A stretch of DNA of 64,000 bases from the NCBI GenBank assembly GCA_965277055.1, contig OZ255703.1, positions 62,001-126,000 of the forward strand, read 5' to 3'. The notes beneath the pieces are model-generated. The model ran no database searches. It was not told where the DNA came from and saw only the letters and a list, made by a program, of their open reading frames with translations. Of this stretch, positions 1-9,124 are shown piece after piece. This DNA is from CBDCHC01 sp965277055. Its GTDB lineage: Bacteria; Pseudomonadota; Gammaproteobacteria; PS1; Pseudothioglobaceae. Position numbers and translations under genes: made by a program. Positions within the stretch are counted from its first letter, which is position 1. Each line of letters begins with the position of its first letter.

Positions 1-91
1 CACATGCAGGACATTTATGCCATAATCCCTCTGGAATATTTTTACGCTCACTGCTTTTAATAGATGGGAGAATTTTTTCAATCCAACTCAT
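1..91 (-). CDS. accD: Acetyl-CoA carboxylase carboxyltransferase beta subunit, 5' end only
   Basis: Only the first 30 codons lie in the window. The translation opens MSWIEKILPSIKSSERKNIP and continues to a CPAC pair, matching the start of AccD (MSWIE..., then the first half of the four-cysteine zinc ribbon). AccD is part of the carboxyltransferase that makes malonyl-CoA for fatty acid synthesis. The ATG at 89-91 shares one base with the trpA stop (TAATG), so translation is probably coupled to trpA. The rest of the gene lies beyond the left edge. Confidence 0.9.
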   Translation of the reverse strand, partial: MSWIEKILPSIKSSERKNIPEGLWHKCPAC

Positions 92-888
92 TAGAGTACC
101 TCCGAAATTTCAGCCGCAAGGGTGTCAATGTGGCTGAGTATTTGACTATTATCCCCAGAATATTGAGTAATATACTCAATGAAACTGGTAGCAACTACCA
201 CTCCCTCTGAGTGCTTGACTACTTCTTTTGCAGTATCAGCATTTTTCACCCCAAAGCCTACACATACTGGCAAATCAATATATTGCTTAATACGCTCTAA
301 GTTTCTTTTTACTTCATCAGTATTAATATTTCCACTACCTGTTACGCCTTTAAGTGAAACAAAATACACAAATCCAGAAACCACATCTGTTAAAAACTCT
401 AAGCGTTTATCAGTAGTAGTAGGAGCTACTAAAAAGATAAAATCAATATCTCGGCTATCAAGTAGTGCTTTTAATCTGGTAGCTTCTTCGGGTGGGTTAT
501 CTACCACCAATATACCATCTACCCCGCTATTTGCACATTCATCTGCAAATGCTTCATAACCAAAAATTTCAATTGGGTTTAAGTATCCCATAAGGACAAT
601 ACCCACTTCGGTGTTATGCTCACGGAACTGACGCACAAGGGCAAATACATCATGTAAAGACACCTTAGCATTTACTGCCCGGGTATGCGAAGCTGCAATC
701 ACTGGACCATCAGCCATCGGCTCAGAAAATGGCACGCCAATTTCAATAATACTTGCTCCATTGTTCACATAGGTCAGCATTATTTCTAAACTCAGCTCCA
801 TACCTCCATCACCTGCAGTAACAAATGGAATAAAAGCTTTTTTGTTTGCTTGGTTTAAGGTGTTAAATATCTGGGTAATTCTACTCAT
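91..888 (-). CDS. trpA: Tryptophan synthase alpha subunit
   Basis: This 265-residue protein is normal length for TrpA, which cleaves indole-3-glycerol phosphate to indole and glyceraldehyde 3-phosphate in the cytoplasm and passes indole to TrpB. The signature IIEIGVPFSEPMADGP places catalytic Glu at residue 49 and Asp at 60, the same numbering as E. coli TrpA. The phosphate-binding GFGVKNAD segment is present near the C-terminus. It is the fourth gene of the hemE-R-M-trpA-accD string, 7 bp after the methyltransferase. No trpB is visible, so it would have to lie elsewhere; that separation is unusual. Confidence 0.97.
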   Translation of the reverse strand: MSRITQIFNTLNQANKKAFIPFVTAGDGGMELSLEIMLTYVNNGASIIEIGVPFSEPMADGPVIAASHTRAVNAKVSLHDVFALVRQFREHNTEVGIVLMGYLNPIEIFGYEAFADECANSGVDGILVVDNPPEEATRLKALLDSRDIDFIFLVAPTTTDKRLEFLTDVVSGFVYFVSLKGVTGSGNINTDEVKRNLERIKQYIDLPVCVGFGVKNADTAKEVVKHSEGVVVATSFIEYITQYSGDNSQILSHIDTLAAEISEVL

Positions 889-895
889 AGCACCT

Positions 896-1711
896 TCAAT
901 TACTAAATACTGTTAATTGCTCATTTTGTTTTTGTTTAAAAGGAAGCTGATATTTAATTGATATTTCACCATTATTTTTCAGTCTTTCTAAAATCATTTC
1001 ATAGTACGCACCATGTATTTCGCAACTTACAAAATTTCTAGATAATTTTTTTGTATGAATAATCTCTGAACCACTACCACCAAAATGTATAAAAACAGTG
1101 TCATTTTCTCTTGTAGAGGCGTTTAGCAATAATTCATATAGATATAAAGGAATTTGACATGCATGGATAGTTTTATCTTTGGAGACATTTTTCACTAAAT
1201 CTGCATAAATCCATGAGTATGGCATTCTACCTTTATTACCATTTTTGATTCTTTTTTGTATGCGCTTATCTTCAGGATTCTTATATGGTTGTGCCACTTG
1301 ATCCTTAAAAAATTGATTATTTTTTGTCTTGGTTGCATGCAGAATACTTCTATGAGCTGTAGTAAACTTTCTAGGACTATGGCCAACATTAGAATTATAC
1401 ACCCACGCATATTCATAAACATCATGGGCAATAGCATCCAAACCCTTGGCCCATAAAAAAGCATTTTGTTTAGGGTAGTTAATAGTAAATAAATTACCTG
1501 TAGGTTTTAACACTCTCATACTTTCCGAGATGAGATTAATATACCAATCAATATACTCATCCCACTTTTTGGTATAGTTTTTTCCCGAATAATTTATACC
1601 AACATTATAATCCGGATCAGAGTAAATCATATCAATTGAATTATCAGGTAATTCTTTAAGAATGTCCATAACATCTTTGTTAAATACGTTATTGATATAT
1701 TTATTAAGCAT
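896..1711 (-). CDS. Type II DNA methyltransferase (beta-class N6/N4 amino-methyltransferase)
   Basis: This 271-residue protein would methylate an exocyclic amino group of adenine or cytosine. The catalytic motif IV lies near the N-terminus as SDPDYNVG (a DPPY-type motif with Asp in the third position), and the AdoMet-binding motif I lies near the C-terminus as FIHFGGSGSE. The order IV before I is that of the beta class. The gene overlaps the upstream restriction gene by 8 bp, so the two form one restriction-modification pair. The target site cannot be read from the sequence. The AT-rich composition and the position between core genes suggest acquisition by transfer. Confidence 0.88.
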   Translation of the reverse strand: MLNKYINNVFNKDVMDILKELPDNSIDMIYSDPDYNVGINYSGKNYTKKWDEYIDWYINLISESMRVLKPTGNLFTINYPKQNAFLWAKGLDAIAHDVYEYAWVYNSNVGHSPRKFTTAHRSILHATKTKNNQFFKDQVAQPYKNPEDKRIQKRIKNGNKGRMPYSWIYADLVKNVSKDKTIHACQIPLYLYELLLNASTRENDTVFIHFGGSGSEIIHTKKLSRNFVSCEIHGAYYEMILERLKNNGEISIKYQLPFKQKQNEQLTVFSN

Positions 1712-2486
1712 TATTTTTAATAAGATTATACTGTTTCTTTTGTAGTAATTTTAAACTTGTCATATCAAACGGGTTGGTAAAAGTATATCTATATAATCTT
1801 AATATAGACATATCATTTACCTTTTTTCTTAGTAAATAACATGAATCAATATTATTAATTTCTAATTCATTTGATTCCTTGAGATTGTGATAATATAAAA
1901 AAGGAAGGTATATCTGATATGTTGCAAATGTTTTAGGAAAATTATTTTTTCCTTCAAAAACTGTAACATCTCCTGAGTATTCCGCCGTAAGGTCTATTTC
2001 CATTTGCAAATTATTTATAGAAATGGTTTCATTGCCAATTTGATAACTTATAGAAGTTTTTGTTCTTCTCGCTCCATACATTTTTGGGCTAGCAGTAATA
2101 TCATTATACAAAAATTCATGCACTACTTTTTGATTGAATCCAACAGACAGAATATTACTTTCGCTTGTGTCAAATTCATTAAGAATACTTGACTTGTAAG
2201 TAAAGTCCTTGATTTCATCATCGTTTATGCTTTCAAAGCTATGATATGCATTACTAACTCCTTTGATGAACTTATGCCTTCCTTCACCTAAGTGCAAGAT
2301 ACAGTAATCATCGTCTCTAATCAATTTTGGTATCTTATCTACACTGTCTAACTTAGTCGCATCATATGGATTACCAAAATCATATTCGTGACAAAATTGT
2401 TTGACCAAATTATTATCAAATTCAAAACTATTGTTTCTTAAACAATATTTATAAATAGCTTCTAAAACTTGTGCTTTTTTACTCAT
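1704..2486 (-). CDS. Probable type II restriction endonuclease (PD-(D/E)XK type)
   Basis: This 260-residue protein is encoded immediately upstream of, and overlapping, the DNA methyltransferase, the classic arrangement of a restriction-modification pair. A likely catalytic core is seen at about residues 165-185: EIDLTAEYSGDVTVFEGK, in which the Asp followed by E-G-K fits PD-(D/E)XK. I do not recognise a named enzyme or a recognition site. The start ATG overlaps the hemE stop as ATGA, implying translational coupling to a haem biosynthesis gene. The nuclease assignment rests on context plus this single motif. Confidence 0.75.
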   Translation of the reverse strand: MSKKAQVLEAIYKYCLRNNSFEFDNNLVKQFCHEYDFGNPYDATKLDSVDKIPKLIRDDDYCILHLGEGRHKFIKGVSNAYHSFESINDDEIKDFTYKSSILNEFDTSESNILSVGFNQKVVHEFLYNDITASPKMYGARRTKTSISYQIGNETISINNLQMEIDLTAEYSGDVTVFEGKNNFPKTFATYQIYLPFLYYHNLKESNELEINNIDSCYLLRKKVNDMSILRLYRYTFTNPFDMTSLKLLQKKQYNLIKNNA

Positions 2487-3520
2487 GTTCGTTTACTATA
2501 GTTATGTACGCTATCTACTAATACTTTCATATGTTCTGGATTGATTTCGGGGGTAATGCCATGACCTAAATTAAAGATATGACCTGTAGATCCTTGGTAT
2601 TTATCTAATATTTTTTTCACCTCTTTCTCAATCACCTCTGGGTCAGCTGCGAGTACTGCTGGGTCTAGGTTTCCCTGAAGAGCAACTGTATTTCCTACCA
2701 GTTTTTCTGTTTCACCCAAATCTGCACACCAATCAAGACCTATGCAATCACAACCGGTATCAGCGATATATTCTATATATTTTCCACCATTTTTACTAAA
2801 TAGGGTAATAGGTGTTTCAGGTGAGACCGATTTGAGATATGTCACAATTTTGCGCATATATGCTAGTGAGAAATGCAAGTAATTGTACTTTGATAATACC
2901 CCGCCCCAAGTGTCAAAAATCATTACTGAATCTGCCCCGTGTTTAATTTGCTCATGCAGATACTGCCCTACTGCTTGTGCGAGCGTAGACAGAAGTAAAT
3001 GCATAGCCTCTGGGTCAGTATAGAGTAGTTTTTTGACTTTATGAAAGTTTTTAGATCCTCCGCCTTCCACCATATAGGTTGCTAATGTCCAAGGAGAGCC
3101 AGAAAAACCAATAAGTGGTGCCCGAGTGCCAAGAGTTTGCTTAATGAGGCTTACCGCATCAAATACATAGCCCAAATCACCCGTAATATTGCTTGAGAGG
3201 TTTTCTATATCTACCCGAGAAGTTAGTGGACGGCTAAATTTCGGACCATCCCCTTCTACAAAATGAAGTCCCAACCCCATCGCATCTGGAATAGTGAGAA
3301 TATCAGAAAATAAAATTGCAGCATCAAGATCAAACCGATCAAGGGGTTGCATGGTAACTTCACAGGCAAACTCAGGATTTTTACATAAATCCAGAAAATC
3401 ACCTGCTTTTTTGCGGGTAGCTCGGTATTCTGGGAGATATCTACCTGCTTGACGCATGACCCAGATAGGCGTTTTGCTTACTGGCTTTTTGGCAAGTGCG
3501 TTGAGGTAGTCAAATTCCAT
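2483..3520 (-). CDS. hemE: Uroporphyrinogen decarboxylase
   Basis: HemE removes four carboxyl groups from uroporphyrinogen III to give coproporphyrinogen III in haem synthesis. The translation carries the family signature WVMRQAGRYLPEYRATR close to the N-terminus, and ILFSDILTIPDAMGLGL. An upstream in-frame ATG at 3547 would add nine residues (MRNFTTVYF) that the family lacks. I chose the ATG at 3518-3520 (MEFDYLNAL), giving 345 residues, close to the usual 350. It is the first gene of the hemE-R-M-trpA-accD string and is transcribed divergently from the SoxW-like gene. Confidence 0.96.
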   Translation of the reverse strand: MEFDYLNALAKKPVSKTPIWVMRQAGRYLPEYRATRKKAGDFLDLCKNPEFACEVTMQPLDRFDLDAAILFSDILTIPDAMGLGLHFVEGDGPKFSRPLTSRVDIENLSSNITGDLGYVFDAVSLIKQTLGTRAPLIGFSGSPWTLATYMVEGGGSKNFHKVKKLLYTDPEAMHLLLSTLAQAVGQYLHEQIKHGADSVMIFDTWGGVLSKYNYLHFSLAYMRKIVTYLKSVSPETPITLFSKNGGKYIEYIADTGCDCIGLDWCADLGETEKLVGNTVALQGNLDPAVLAADPEVIEKEVKKILDKYQGSTGHIFNLGHGITPEINPEHMKVLVDSVHNYSKRT

Positions 3521-3586
3521 AAAATATACCGTTGTAAAATTTCTCAATTATACTATAATCAAGGTATTCTTACTTATAAAACCGTT
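3521..3586. promoter_or_regulatory. Divergent promoter region hemE / soxW-like
   Basis: This 66-bp intergenic stretch must hold the starts of two divergent transcripts. A TATAAT-like -10 can be read in both directions within TTATACTATAATC (3548-3560). No clear operator or strong Shine-Dalgarno sequence is visible for either gene. Confidence 0.35.
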
Positions 3587-4597
3587 ATGTTCAACTATCT
3601 ATCTAAATATTTTTTACCAGTTATATTCTTAAGTGTTTCCTTACTTTCCACACCTGCTCTTACTAATAAGGTGGGTACTGTTACTGGTGGTATTCCACAC
3701 GATATGCCCAGTTGGTTTAAGGATAGTTTTTTAGAATTTGCCGACGATGTAGCAGAAGCCAGTGAGGAAAATAAGCATGTGATTATCTTTTTGCATCTTA
3801 ATAACTGCCCATATTGCGCTCTAATGGCAGAGGATTTTGATGCGAATAAAGCATTTATCACTAAACACTTTGATACTATAGCTATCAATATTAAGGGAGA
3901 TAGAGAAATTGCCTTAAATGACATGGAATCATTTACTGAGCGTGAGCTTGCTCAGATGCTCGGAGTGCAATATACTCCTACTATTTTGTTTTTAAACACT
4001 GAAAATACTATTGTCGCTAGAGCGAACGGCTATCGTACACCACAGCGTATGCAGATGATGTTTGATTTTGTGCGCAATAAAGCTTACACCTCTTCTACCT
4101 TTGTAGAATATGCTGAAAATCTCAAAACTGATTTTAACTACAGTTTTATCCAAAATAAGAGATTTCAGCCAATCAAAGATTTATCAGGCATTACAGGACC
4201 TCTTGCAGTAGTATTTGAAGATGATGCGTGTTTTGGTTGCGAATACTTTCATACTACAACTCTAGCTAATGCAGATGTAAATGCAGAACTAGATAAATAT
4301 ACCATAGTGCGTCTGAATGCTAAGTCTGATGAGATGATTACTACCCCAAGTGGTAAACAAATGAGCATGAAAGCCTTTGCGAATGACTTGGCGTTAACCT
4401 ATAGACCTGGAGTGGTGTTATTTGATGATGGCAAAGAGCAATCGCGTATTGATGGGTTTCTCTACACCTACCACTTTGCTACCATGCTAAGATATGTAGC
4501 GAATGGGAACTATAAAGCCATGACCTTTAGTGACTATCTTGGAGCGCGTAGAGAAGAACTCACCTCTAGGGGGATTGATATTAATCTAGCTAAATAG
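3587..4597 (+). CDS. Secreted protein with two thioredoxin-like domains (SoxW-like)
   Basis: This 336-residue protein starts with a signal peptide (about residues 1-26, ending LLSTPALT), so it acts in the periplasm. The first thioredoxin-fold domain has a CPYC active site at residues 74-77 and a cis-Pro loop (YTPT) near 131. The second half repeats the fold with CFGC at 215-218. The layout resembles SoxW-type thioredoxins of sulfur oxidisers, which keep thiol carriers reduced. I chose the ATG at 3587 because longer in-frame starts would run back into hemE and bury the signal peptide. No sox genes are adjacent, so the SoxW assignment is by similarity of form only. Confidence 0.75.
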   Translation: MFNYLSKYFLPVIFLSVSLLSTPALTNKVGTVTGGIPHDMPSWFKDSFLEFADDVAEASEENKHVIIFLHLNNCPYCALMAEDFDANKAFITKHFDTIAINIKGDREIALNDMESFTERELAQMLGVQYTPTILFLNTENTIVARANGYRTPQRMQMMFDFVRNKAYTSSTFVEYAENLKTDFNYSFIQNKRFQPIKDLSGITGPLAVVFEDDACFGCEYFHTTTLANADVNAELDKYTIVRLNAKSDEMITTPSGKQMSMKAFANDLALTYRPGVVLFDDGKEQSRIDGFLYTYHFATMLRYVANGNYKAMTFSDYLGARREELTSRGIDINLAK

Positions 4598-4747
4598 GTA
4601 TATTTTAATTATGTAAATAATAATATAAACCTTAGGATATGTTAGCAAGATTACTTTCGGCTTAGGTGATAATGATCAATCAGTTCATACCTTAAAGCGC
4701 TTATTGCTACCCAAGTAATATATCTTGATTTTTGTTCAACTAATAGC

Positions 4748-6604
4748 TTACATTTTTTGACTTTTCAGCCACACGAGCAAAATAGAAATCGCACTTGGAG
4801 TAACCCCAGAAATCCGACTTGCCTCCCCTATAGTTGTAGGTTTAAAGAGATTTAGTTTTTGAATGACCTCATTAGATAACGCCTTGATGCTACTATAATC
4901 AAAGTTCTCAGGTAGTTGTTTATTATCGTTACTTGTAAGTTTAGCAACTTCATCAAGCGTACGTTTAATATATCCCTCATATTTGATTTGTGTTTGCACT
5001 TGTTCATAAATTCGTTTGTCATTGATACAGCCTAAATGTTCAAGTGCAAGAAAATCTCTATAGGATATTTCTGGGCGCTTAAGAATCTCTCTAAGAGAGT
5101 ATTCGTGCTCAAGTGAAATGCCTAAGGCTTCTTGAGTGAGCGTGTCATTCTTTTGGATGAAGGTTGTATCAAGTCGCTCTACTTCTTGTGCGACTGCATT
5201 ATATTTAGCGACAAATTGCTCATAGCGTTCACTGCTAATCAACCCCAAATTATAAGCATAATGACACAAGCGCTCATCTGCATTATCTTCACGTAGGAGC
5301 AAGCGGTATTCTGCCCGAGAAGTAAACATCCGATATGGCTCAGTAGTACCCTTAGTGATTAAATCATCTATCATTACCCCGATATATGCTTCACTTCTTT
5401 TTAAGGTAAATGGCTTCAATTCTTTGACTTTGAGAGCTGCATTAATACCCGCCATAATTCCCTGTGCACCTGCTTCTTCATAGCCAGTAGTACCATTAAT
5501 TTGCCCAGCAAAATAGAGCTGACTAATAGCCTTGGTTTCTAGCGTAGGTTTTAAACCTTTTGGATCAAAGTAGTCATATTCTATAGCGTAGCCTGGTCGT
5601 AAAATATGTGCGTTTTCAAAACCCTCAATAGAATGAATATACCTCACCTGTGTTTCATAAGGGAGTGAAGTAGAAAGCCCATTTGGATAGACTTCAAAAG
5701 TATTAAGCCCTTCTGGCTCGACAAAAATTTGGTGCTGATTTTTATCCGCAAAGCGTACCACCTTATCTTCAATTGATGGGCAATATCGTGGCCCTATTCC
5801 TTCAATATTTCCACTATACATTGCTGAGAGGTGAATATCTTCTTGAATAATTTCATGGGTTATAGTATTAGTATAAGTAATATGACATGGAATTTGCTTA
5901 GGATGTTCGTCAACATTGCCAACAAAAGAAAAAACTGGTAATTCTGCATCACCATACTGAACTTGCAACCTGCTATAGTCTATAGTACGCCCATCTAGTC
6001 GCGGTGGAGTACCAGTTTTTAAGCGACCCATACCGAGTTGATATTCATGCAATTGCTCAGATAGAGCAATACTTGGCTTATCTCCTGCTCTCCCGCCACT
6101 TTGTGCTTTGTCTCCAATATGAATCACTCCACCCAAAAATGTACCAGTAGTCAATATCACCTGCTCTGATCGTATTTCAAGACCAATTTGAACTTTTACC
6201 CCGACTACTGTATCACCTGAGAATATTAACTCAGTGACTTCTGACTGAAATAATGAGAGATGTTCTTGATGCTCTACCATTTCTCGCACCGCATTTTTAT
6301 ACAATACTCTATCTGCTTGGGCTCTGGTTGCTCTCACTGCTGGACCTTTCGAAGCATTCAGCGTACGAAATTGAATACCGCCTTGGTCAATAGCCCGTGC
6401 CATCACTCCGCCAAGAGCATCAATTTCCTTAACCAAATGCCCCTTACCAATCCCACCAATAGCAGGATTACAGCTCATTTGACCAATGGTTTCAATATTA
6501 TGTGTAATTAATAAGGTAGAAACCCCCATACGTGAAGATGCACACGCAGCCTCAACACCTGCGTGTCCGCCACCAATTACAATAACACTATATGAAGTTT
6601 TCAC
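4748..6604 (-). CDS. mnmG: tRNA uridine-5-carboxymethylaminomethyl(34) synthesis enzyme, FAD subunit
   Basis: MnmG (GidA), with MnmE, adds the carboxymethylaminomethyl group to the wobble uridine of certain tRNAs. The 618-residue protein is full length. The N-terminal FAD-binding loop reads VIGGGHAGVEAA (about residues 10-21), followed by GRAGDKPS and RLKTGTPPRLDG, which are highly conserved in the family. The C-terminal helical domain ends in SGVTPSAISILLVWLK. It stands alone here, followed by an intergenic stretch of about 170 bp before the next minus-strand gene. Confidence 0.98.
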   Translation of the reverse strand: MKTSYSVIVIGGGHAGVEAACASSRMGVSTLLITHNIETIGQMSCNPAIGGIGKGHLVKEIDALGGVMARAIDQGGIQFRTLNASKGPAVRATRAQADRVLYKNAVREMVEHQEHLSLFQSEVTELIFSGDTVVGVKVQIGLEIRSEQVILTTGTFLGGVIHIGDKAQSGGRAGDKPSIALSEQLHEYQLGMGRLKTGTPPRLDGRTIDYSRLQVQYGDAELPVFSFVGNVDEHPKQIPCHITYTNTITHEIIQEDIHLSAMYSGNIEGIGPRYCPSIEDKVVRFADKNQHQIFVEPEGLNTFEVYPNGLSTSLPYETQVRYIHSIEGFENAHILRPGYAIEYDYFDPKGLKPTLETKAISQLYFAGQINGTTGYEEAGAQGIMAGINAALKVKELKPFTLKRSEAYIGVMIDDLITKGTTEPYRMFTSRAEYRLLLREDNADERLCHYAYNLGLISSERYEQFVAKYNAVAQEVERLDTTFIQKNDTLTQEALGISLEHEYSLREILKRPEISYRDFLALEHLGCINDKRIYEQVQTQIKYEGYIKRTLDEVAKLTSNDNKQLPENFDYSSIKALSNEVIQKLNLFKPTTIGEASRISGVTPSAISILLVWLKSQKM

Positions 6605-6777
6605 CTGAAAATTCTAAAAAAATAATGTGAATATTTTAATGATTTTCAATGCTCTATAAGCATCAAACTTTTAGTATTTATTCTCACTGTATTTGACATG
6701 AAATTAAATAATACATCATATGATAAGAACGTAAAGTACGTAGCATAGGAATAACAATTACCCATTCAGCTCCAAAA

Positions 6778-7278
6778 TTATTTTTTCTGTCTCTTAAGAT
6801 GGGTAAGAATTGCGTGATAGCATGATTTATTTGTTTTTAGAATTTCTTTATAGCCATAGCCTAGATTTTTATCTTGTGATCTAGTTAAGAAAAAACGACT
6901 ACCGCATTTAACAAAATCAATATTATGCACCGAATTTTCAACTTCACAATTTGAATCTTTGTATTTTAGGAAAATACTTTCAGTAGCACTATACAGATTA
7001 TACCAACCACCAGAATATCTCCAAGTACGTACAGATAGATCCTTACATTGAGGATGATTACTGAATATATTGTGTCGTTCCATCATTAGATAATCTTTAT
7101 CCAGCGAAGGGGTTACTTTTTTATTAATCGTTTGAACATCGGTAATAGGATATTCGGCAATTTTTACCAAAGAATCATTTACATACTCAGGCTTTAGTTG
7201 GTAATATGTACAACCAGAAAGATAGAGAGTGAGAGGCAAAATGGTAATAAATTTTATTGAAATAAAGCGTTTTAACAT
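6778..7278 (-). CDS. Hypothetical lipoprotein
   Basis: This 166-residue protein starts with a basic and hydrophobic leader and a lipobox LSGC, making Cys23 the likely lipidated residue. I do not recognise the family. The mature part is polar with several cysteines, and its C-terminal third contains GSRFFLTRS ... LGY ... CYHAIL. The same pattern appears in the decayed sequence just upstream (7342-7640), so this gene is the surviving copy of a tandem pair. Function is unknown. Confidence 0.7.
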   Translation of the reverse strand: MLKRFISIKFITILPLTLYLSGCTYYQLKPEYVNDSLVKIAEYPITDVQTINKKVTPSLDKDYLMMERHNIFSNHPQCKDLSVRTWRYSGGWYNLYSATESIFLKYKDSNCEVENSVHNIDFVKCGSRFFLTRSQDKNLGYGYKEILKTNKSCYHAILTHLKRQKK

Positions 7279-7341
7279 AGTATTTATCTTTTGTATTGAA
7301 TAATGAATTGAGTGCTAAATTATGTTTTTGTGATGAGTGTA

Positions 7342-7640
7342 TTATTGTTTTAATTTCAGGAATCTTTTTATATCCTGATAGCATGTTTCATGAGTAATAA
7401 GTAGTTTATGATCTCTATATCCAAAATGCTGAAGTTCAGAGCGAGTAATATAAAAATAATTACTACCCATGAGATAAACTCTAATTCTTTAAATACCTCT
7501 TCAATGTTGCATGAAGAATGATTTTCATTTAATCATATCAATCGCTTTATCATATAAGTACCACTGGGCATGAATCTCTGCATTTCTTAATTGACATCTG
7601 TCACAAAATGTACTATTTGACTTTCTCCTTTTCAAAGCAT
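7342..7640 (-). pseudogene. Decayed tandem paralogue of the adjacent lipoprotein gene
   Basis: The 411-bp gap between the lipoprotein gene and yfaE is not empty. On the minus strand, three frame-shifted pieces line up in order with the downstream lipoprotein. One piece has CDRCQLRNAE...QWYLYDK (compare CKDLSVRTW...GGWYNLYS). The next has CNIEEVFKELEFIS (compare CEVENSVHNIDFVK). The last has GSNYFYITRS...FGYRDHK...CYQDIKRF ending in a stop at 7342-7344. The frame changes at least twice and the signal peptide is not recognisable, so it is a pseudogene. Confidence 0.7.
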
Positions 7641-7689
7641 TATTATACAAAATTAATATGATTAGATAATGATAAAGTTACGTCCAATA

Positions 7690-7947
7690 TTACGTTATAA
7701 CTATACTAATATCTGCTATTGCTTTTGCACTGCAAAGAAGTATCTCACCCTGACTTAGTGGATAAAGTACCTGAATATGTTCTACTTCACCCGAACGTAA
7801 GACCGCCATACATAATCCGCAGTGTCCTTGTCTGCAGTTATGATTCGCTAATATATTACGCTCTTCTAGTTCGCTAAGCAGAGATTGCTCCCCGGGAAGC
7901 ATGACTTCATCGACATCATTACTATACTGTACTTTGACTTTATACAT
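7690..7947 (-). CDS. yfaE: 2Fe-2S ferredoxin of the NrdB maintenance type
   Basis: This 85-residue plant-type ferredoxin has the cluster ligands in NCRQGHCGLC plus a later Cys in LLC. It sits 17 bp downstream of nrdB in the same orientation, the same place as E. coli YfaE, which keeps the diferric-tyrosyl radical cofactor of NrdB active. Context and size make that role likely. It would be expressed with nrdAB from the nrdA promoter. Confidence 0.88.
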   Translation of the reverse strand: MYKVKVQYSNDVDEVMLPGEQSLLSELEERNILANHNCRQGHCGLCMAVLRSGEVEHIQVLYPLSQGEILLCSAKAIADISIVIT

Positions 7948-7964
7948 GCCAATGCTAGAGTGCT

Positions 7965-9092
7965 TTAGATTTTGAAATCATCAAAATCAGTTTCTTCTAT
8001 GGTGTTATCAATTGCACTGACTAAATACGAAGTAATCTCTGTTTCTTGTGGAGCAACTTGTACCATATCACTATTAAGCCAGTTGTTAATCCACGGAATT
8101 GGGTTAGTCTCACGCTCATAAATCGGTTTCAACCCTAGTGCTTTCATACGCACACCAGTGATATACTCCAGATATTGCTCCAAAATTTGCGCATTTAGAC
8201 CAATCATAGAGCCATCTTTAAATAAATATTTTGCCCATGCTTTTTCTTGCTCACACGCATCTTTAAACATTTGAATCACTTCTGTTTCGCATTCCTTGGC
8301 AATATTCACCATATCTGGGTCATCTTTACCATCACGCATGAGGTTAAGCATGTGTTGGGTGCCACTTAAATGCAATGCTTCATCACGAGCAATAAACTTA
8401 ATGATTTTTGCATTACCTTCCATAATTTTGCGTTCTGCAAAGGCAAAAGAGCAGGCAAATGACACATAAAAACGAATAGCTTCCAAGATATTCACACTCA
8501 TAAGAGTCAAATATAATTTTCTTTTAATATCATATAGGCTAATAGAAATACTTTCACCATCTACTGTAATATTACCTTCGCCATGAGATAAAAATAAGGT
8601 GGAGTGTTTGATTAAATCATCATAATGCGCTGATACTGAAGTAGCTCGCTCAATGATTTGCTCTGTTTGCATAATATCATCAAATACCGCTCCAGGCTCA
8701 TTTACAATAGCCCGAATAATATGCGTATATGAACGTGAATGAATGGTTTCTGAAAAGCTCCATGTTTCAATCCAGTTTTCTAACTCAGGAAGAGAAACAA
8801 TAGGCAAAAAGGCAATATTAGGACTTCTGCCTTGGACACTATCAAGGAGGATTTGATATTGCAGATTAGAGATGAAAATATGTTTCTCATTGGGTAAGAG
8901 CTTGGCAAAGTCAATTTTATCTTTACTGATATCCACTTCTTCAGGGCGCCAAAAAAATGAAAGTTGTTTTTCAGTTAGTTTTTCAAAAATTTCAAATTTT
9001 TGTTTATCAAAGCGAGCAACATTTACACTATCGCCAAAAAACATTGGTTGTATTTCAGTGTTTATCGCTTTTTGATTAAAAATACTATACAT
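7965..9092 (-). CDS. nrdB: Class Ia ribonucleotide reductase, beta (radical) subunit
   Basis: The 375-residue length is essentially that of E. coli NrdB. The segment FSETIHSRSYTHIIRAI contains the metal-binding Glu and His and the radical tyrosine (SYTHII). Further metal ligands are in the ARDEALHLSGTQH helix. The protein houses the diiron-tyrosyl radical needed by NrdA to reduce ribonucleotides. It follows nrdA by 32 bp and precedes yfaE, giving the operon order nrdA-nrdB-yfaE. Expression is probably repressed through the NrdR-type boxes upstream of nrdA. Confidence 0.97.
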   Translation of the reverse strand: MYSIFNQKAINTEIQPMFFGDSVNVARFDKQKFEIFEKLTEKQLSFFWRPEEVDISKDKIDFAKLLPNEKHIFISNLQYQILLDSVQGRSPNIAFLPIVSLPELENWIETWSFSETIHSRSYTHIIRAIVNEPGAVFDDIMQTEQIIERATSVSAHYDDLIKHSTLFLSHGEGNITVDGESISISLYDIKRKLYLTLMSVNILEAIRFYVSFACSFAFAERKIMEGNAKIIKFIARDEALHLSGTQHMLNLMRDGKDDPDMVNIAKECETEVIQMFKDACEQEKAWAKYLFKDGSMIGLNAQILEQYLEYITGVRMKALGLKPIYERETNPIPWINNWLNSDMVQVAPQETEITSYLVSAIDNTIEETDFDDFKI

Positions 9093-9124
9093 ATCTTTCC
9101 TTGAATTCTATTGAGTTATTATTG

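Noticed and set aside
7187..7384. Open frame of 65 codons on the minus strand beside the lipoprotein gene
   Set aside because: It overlaps the lipoprotein start in another frame and part of the decayed paralogue; the paralogue's own frame explains the similarity better.
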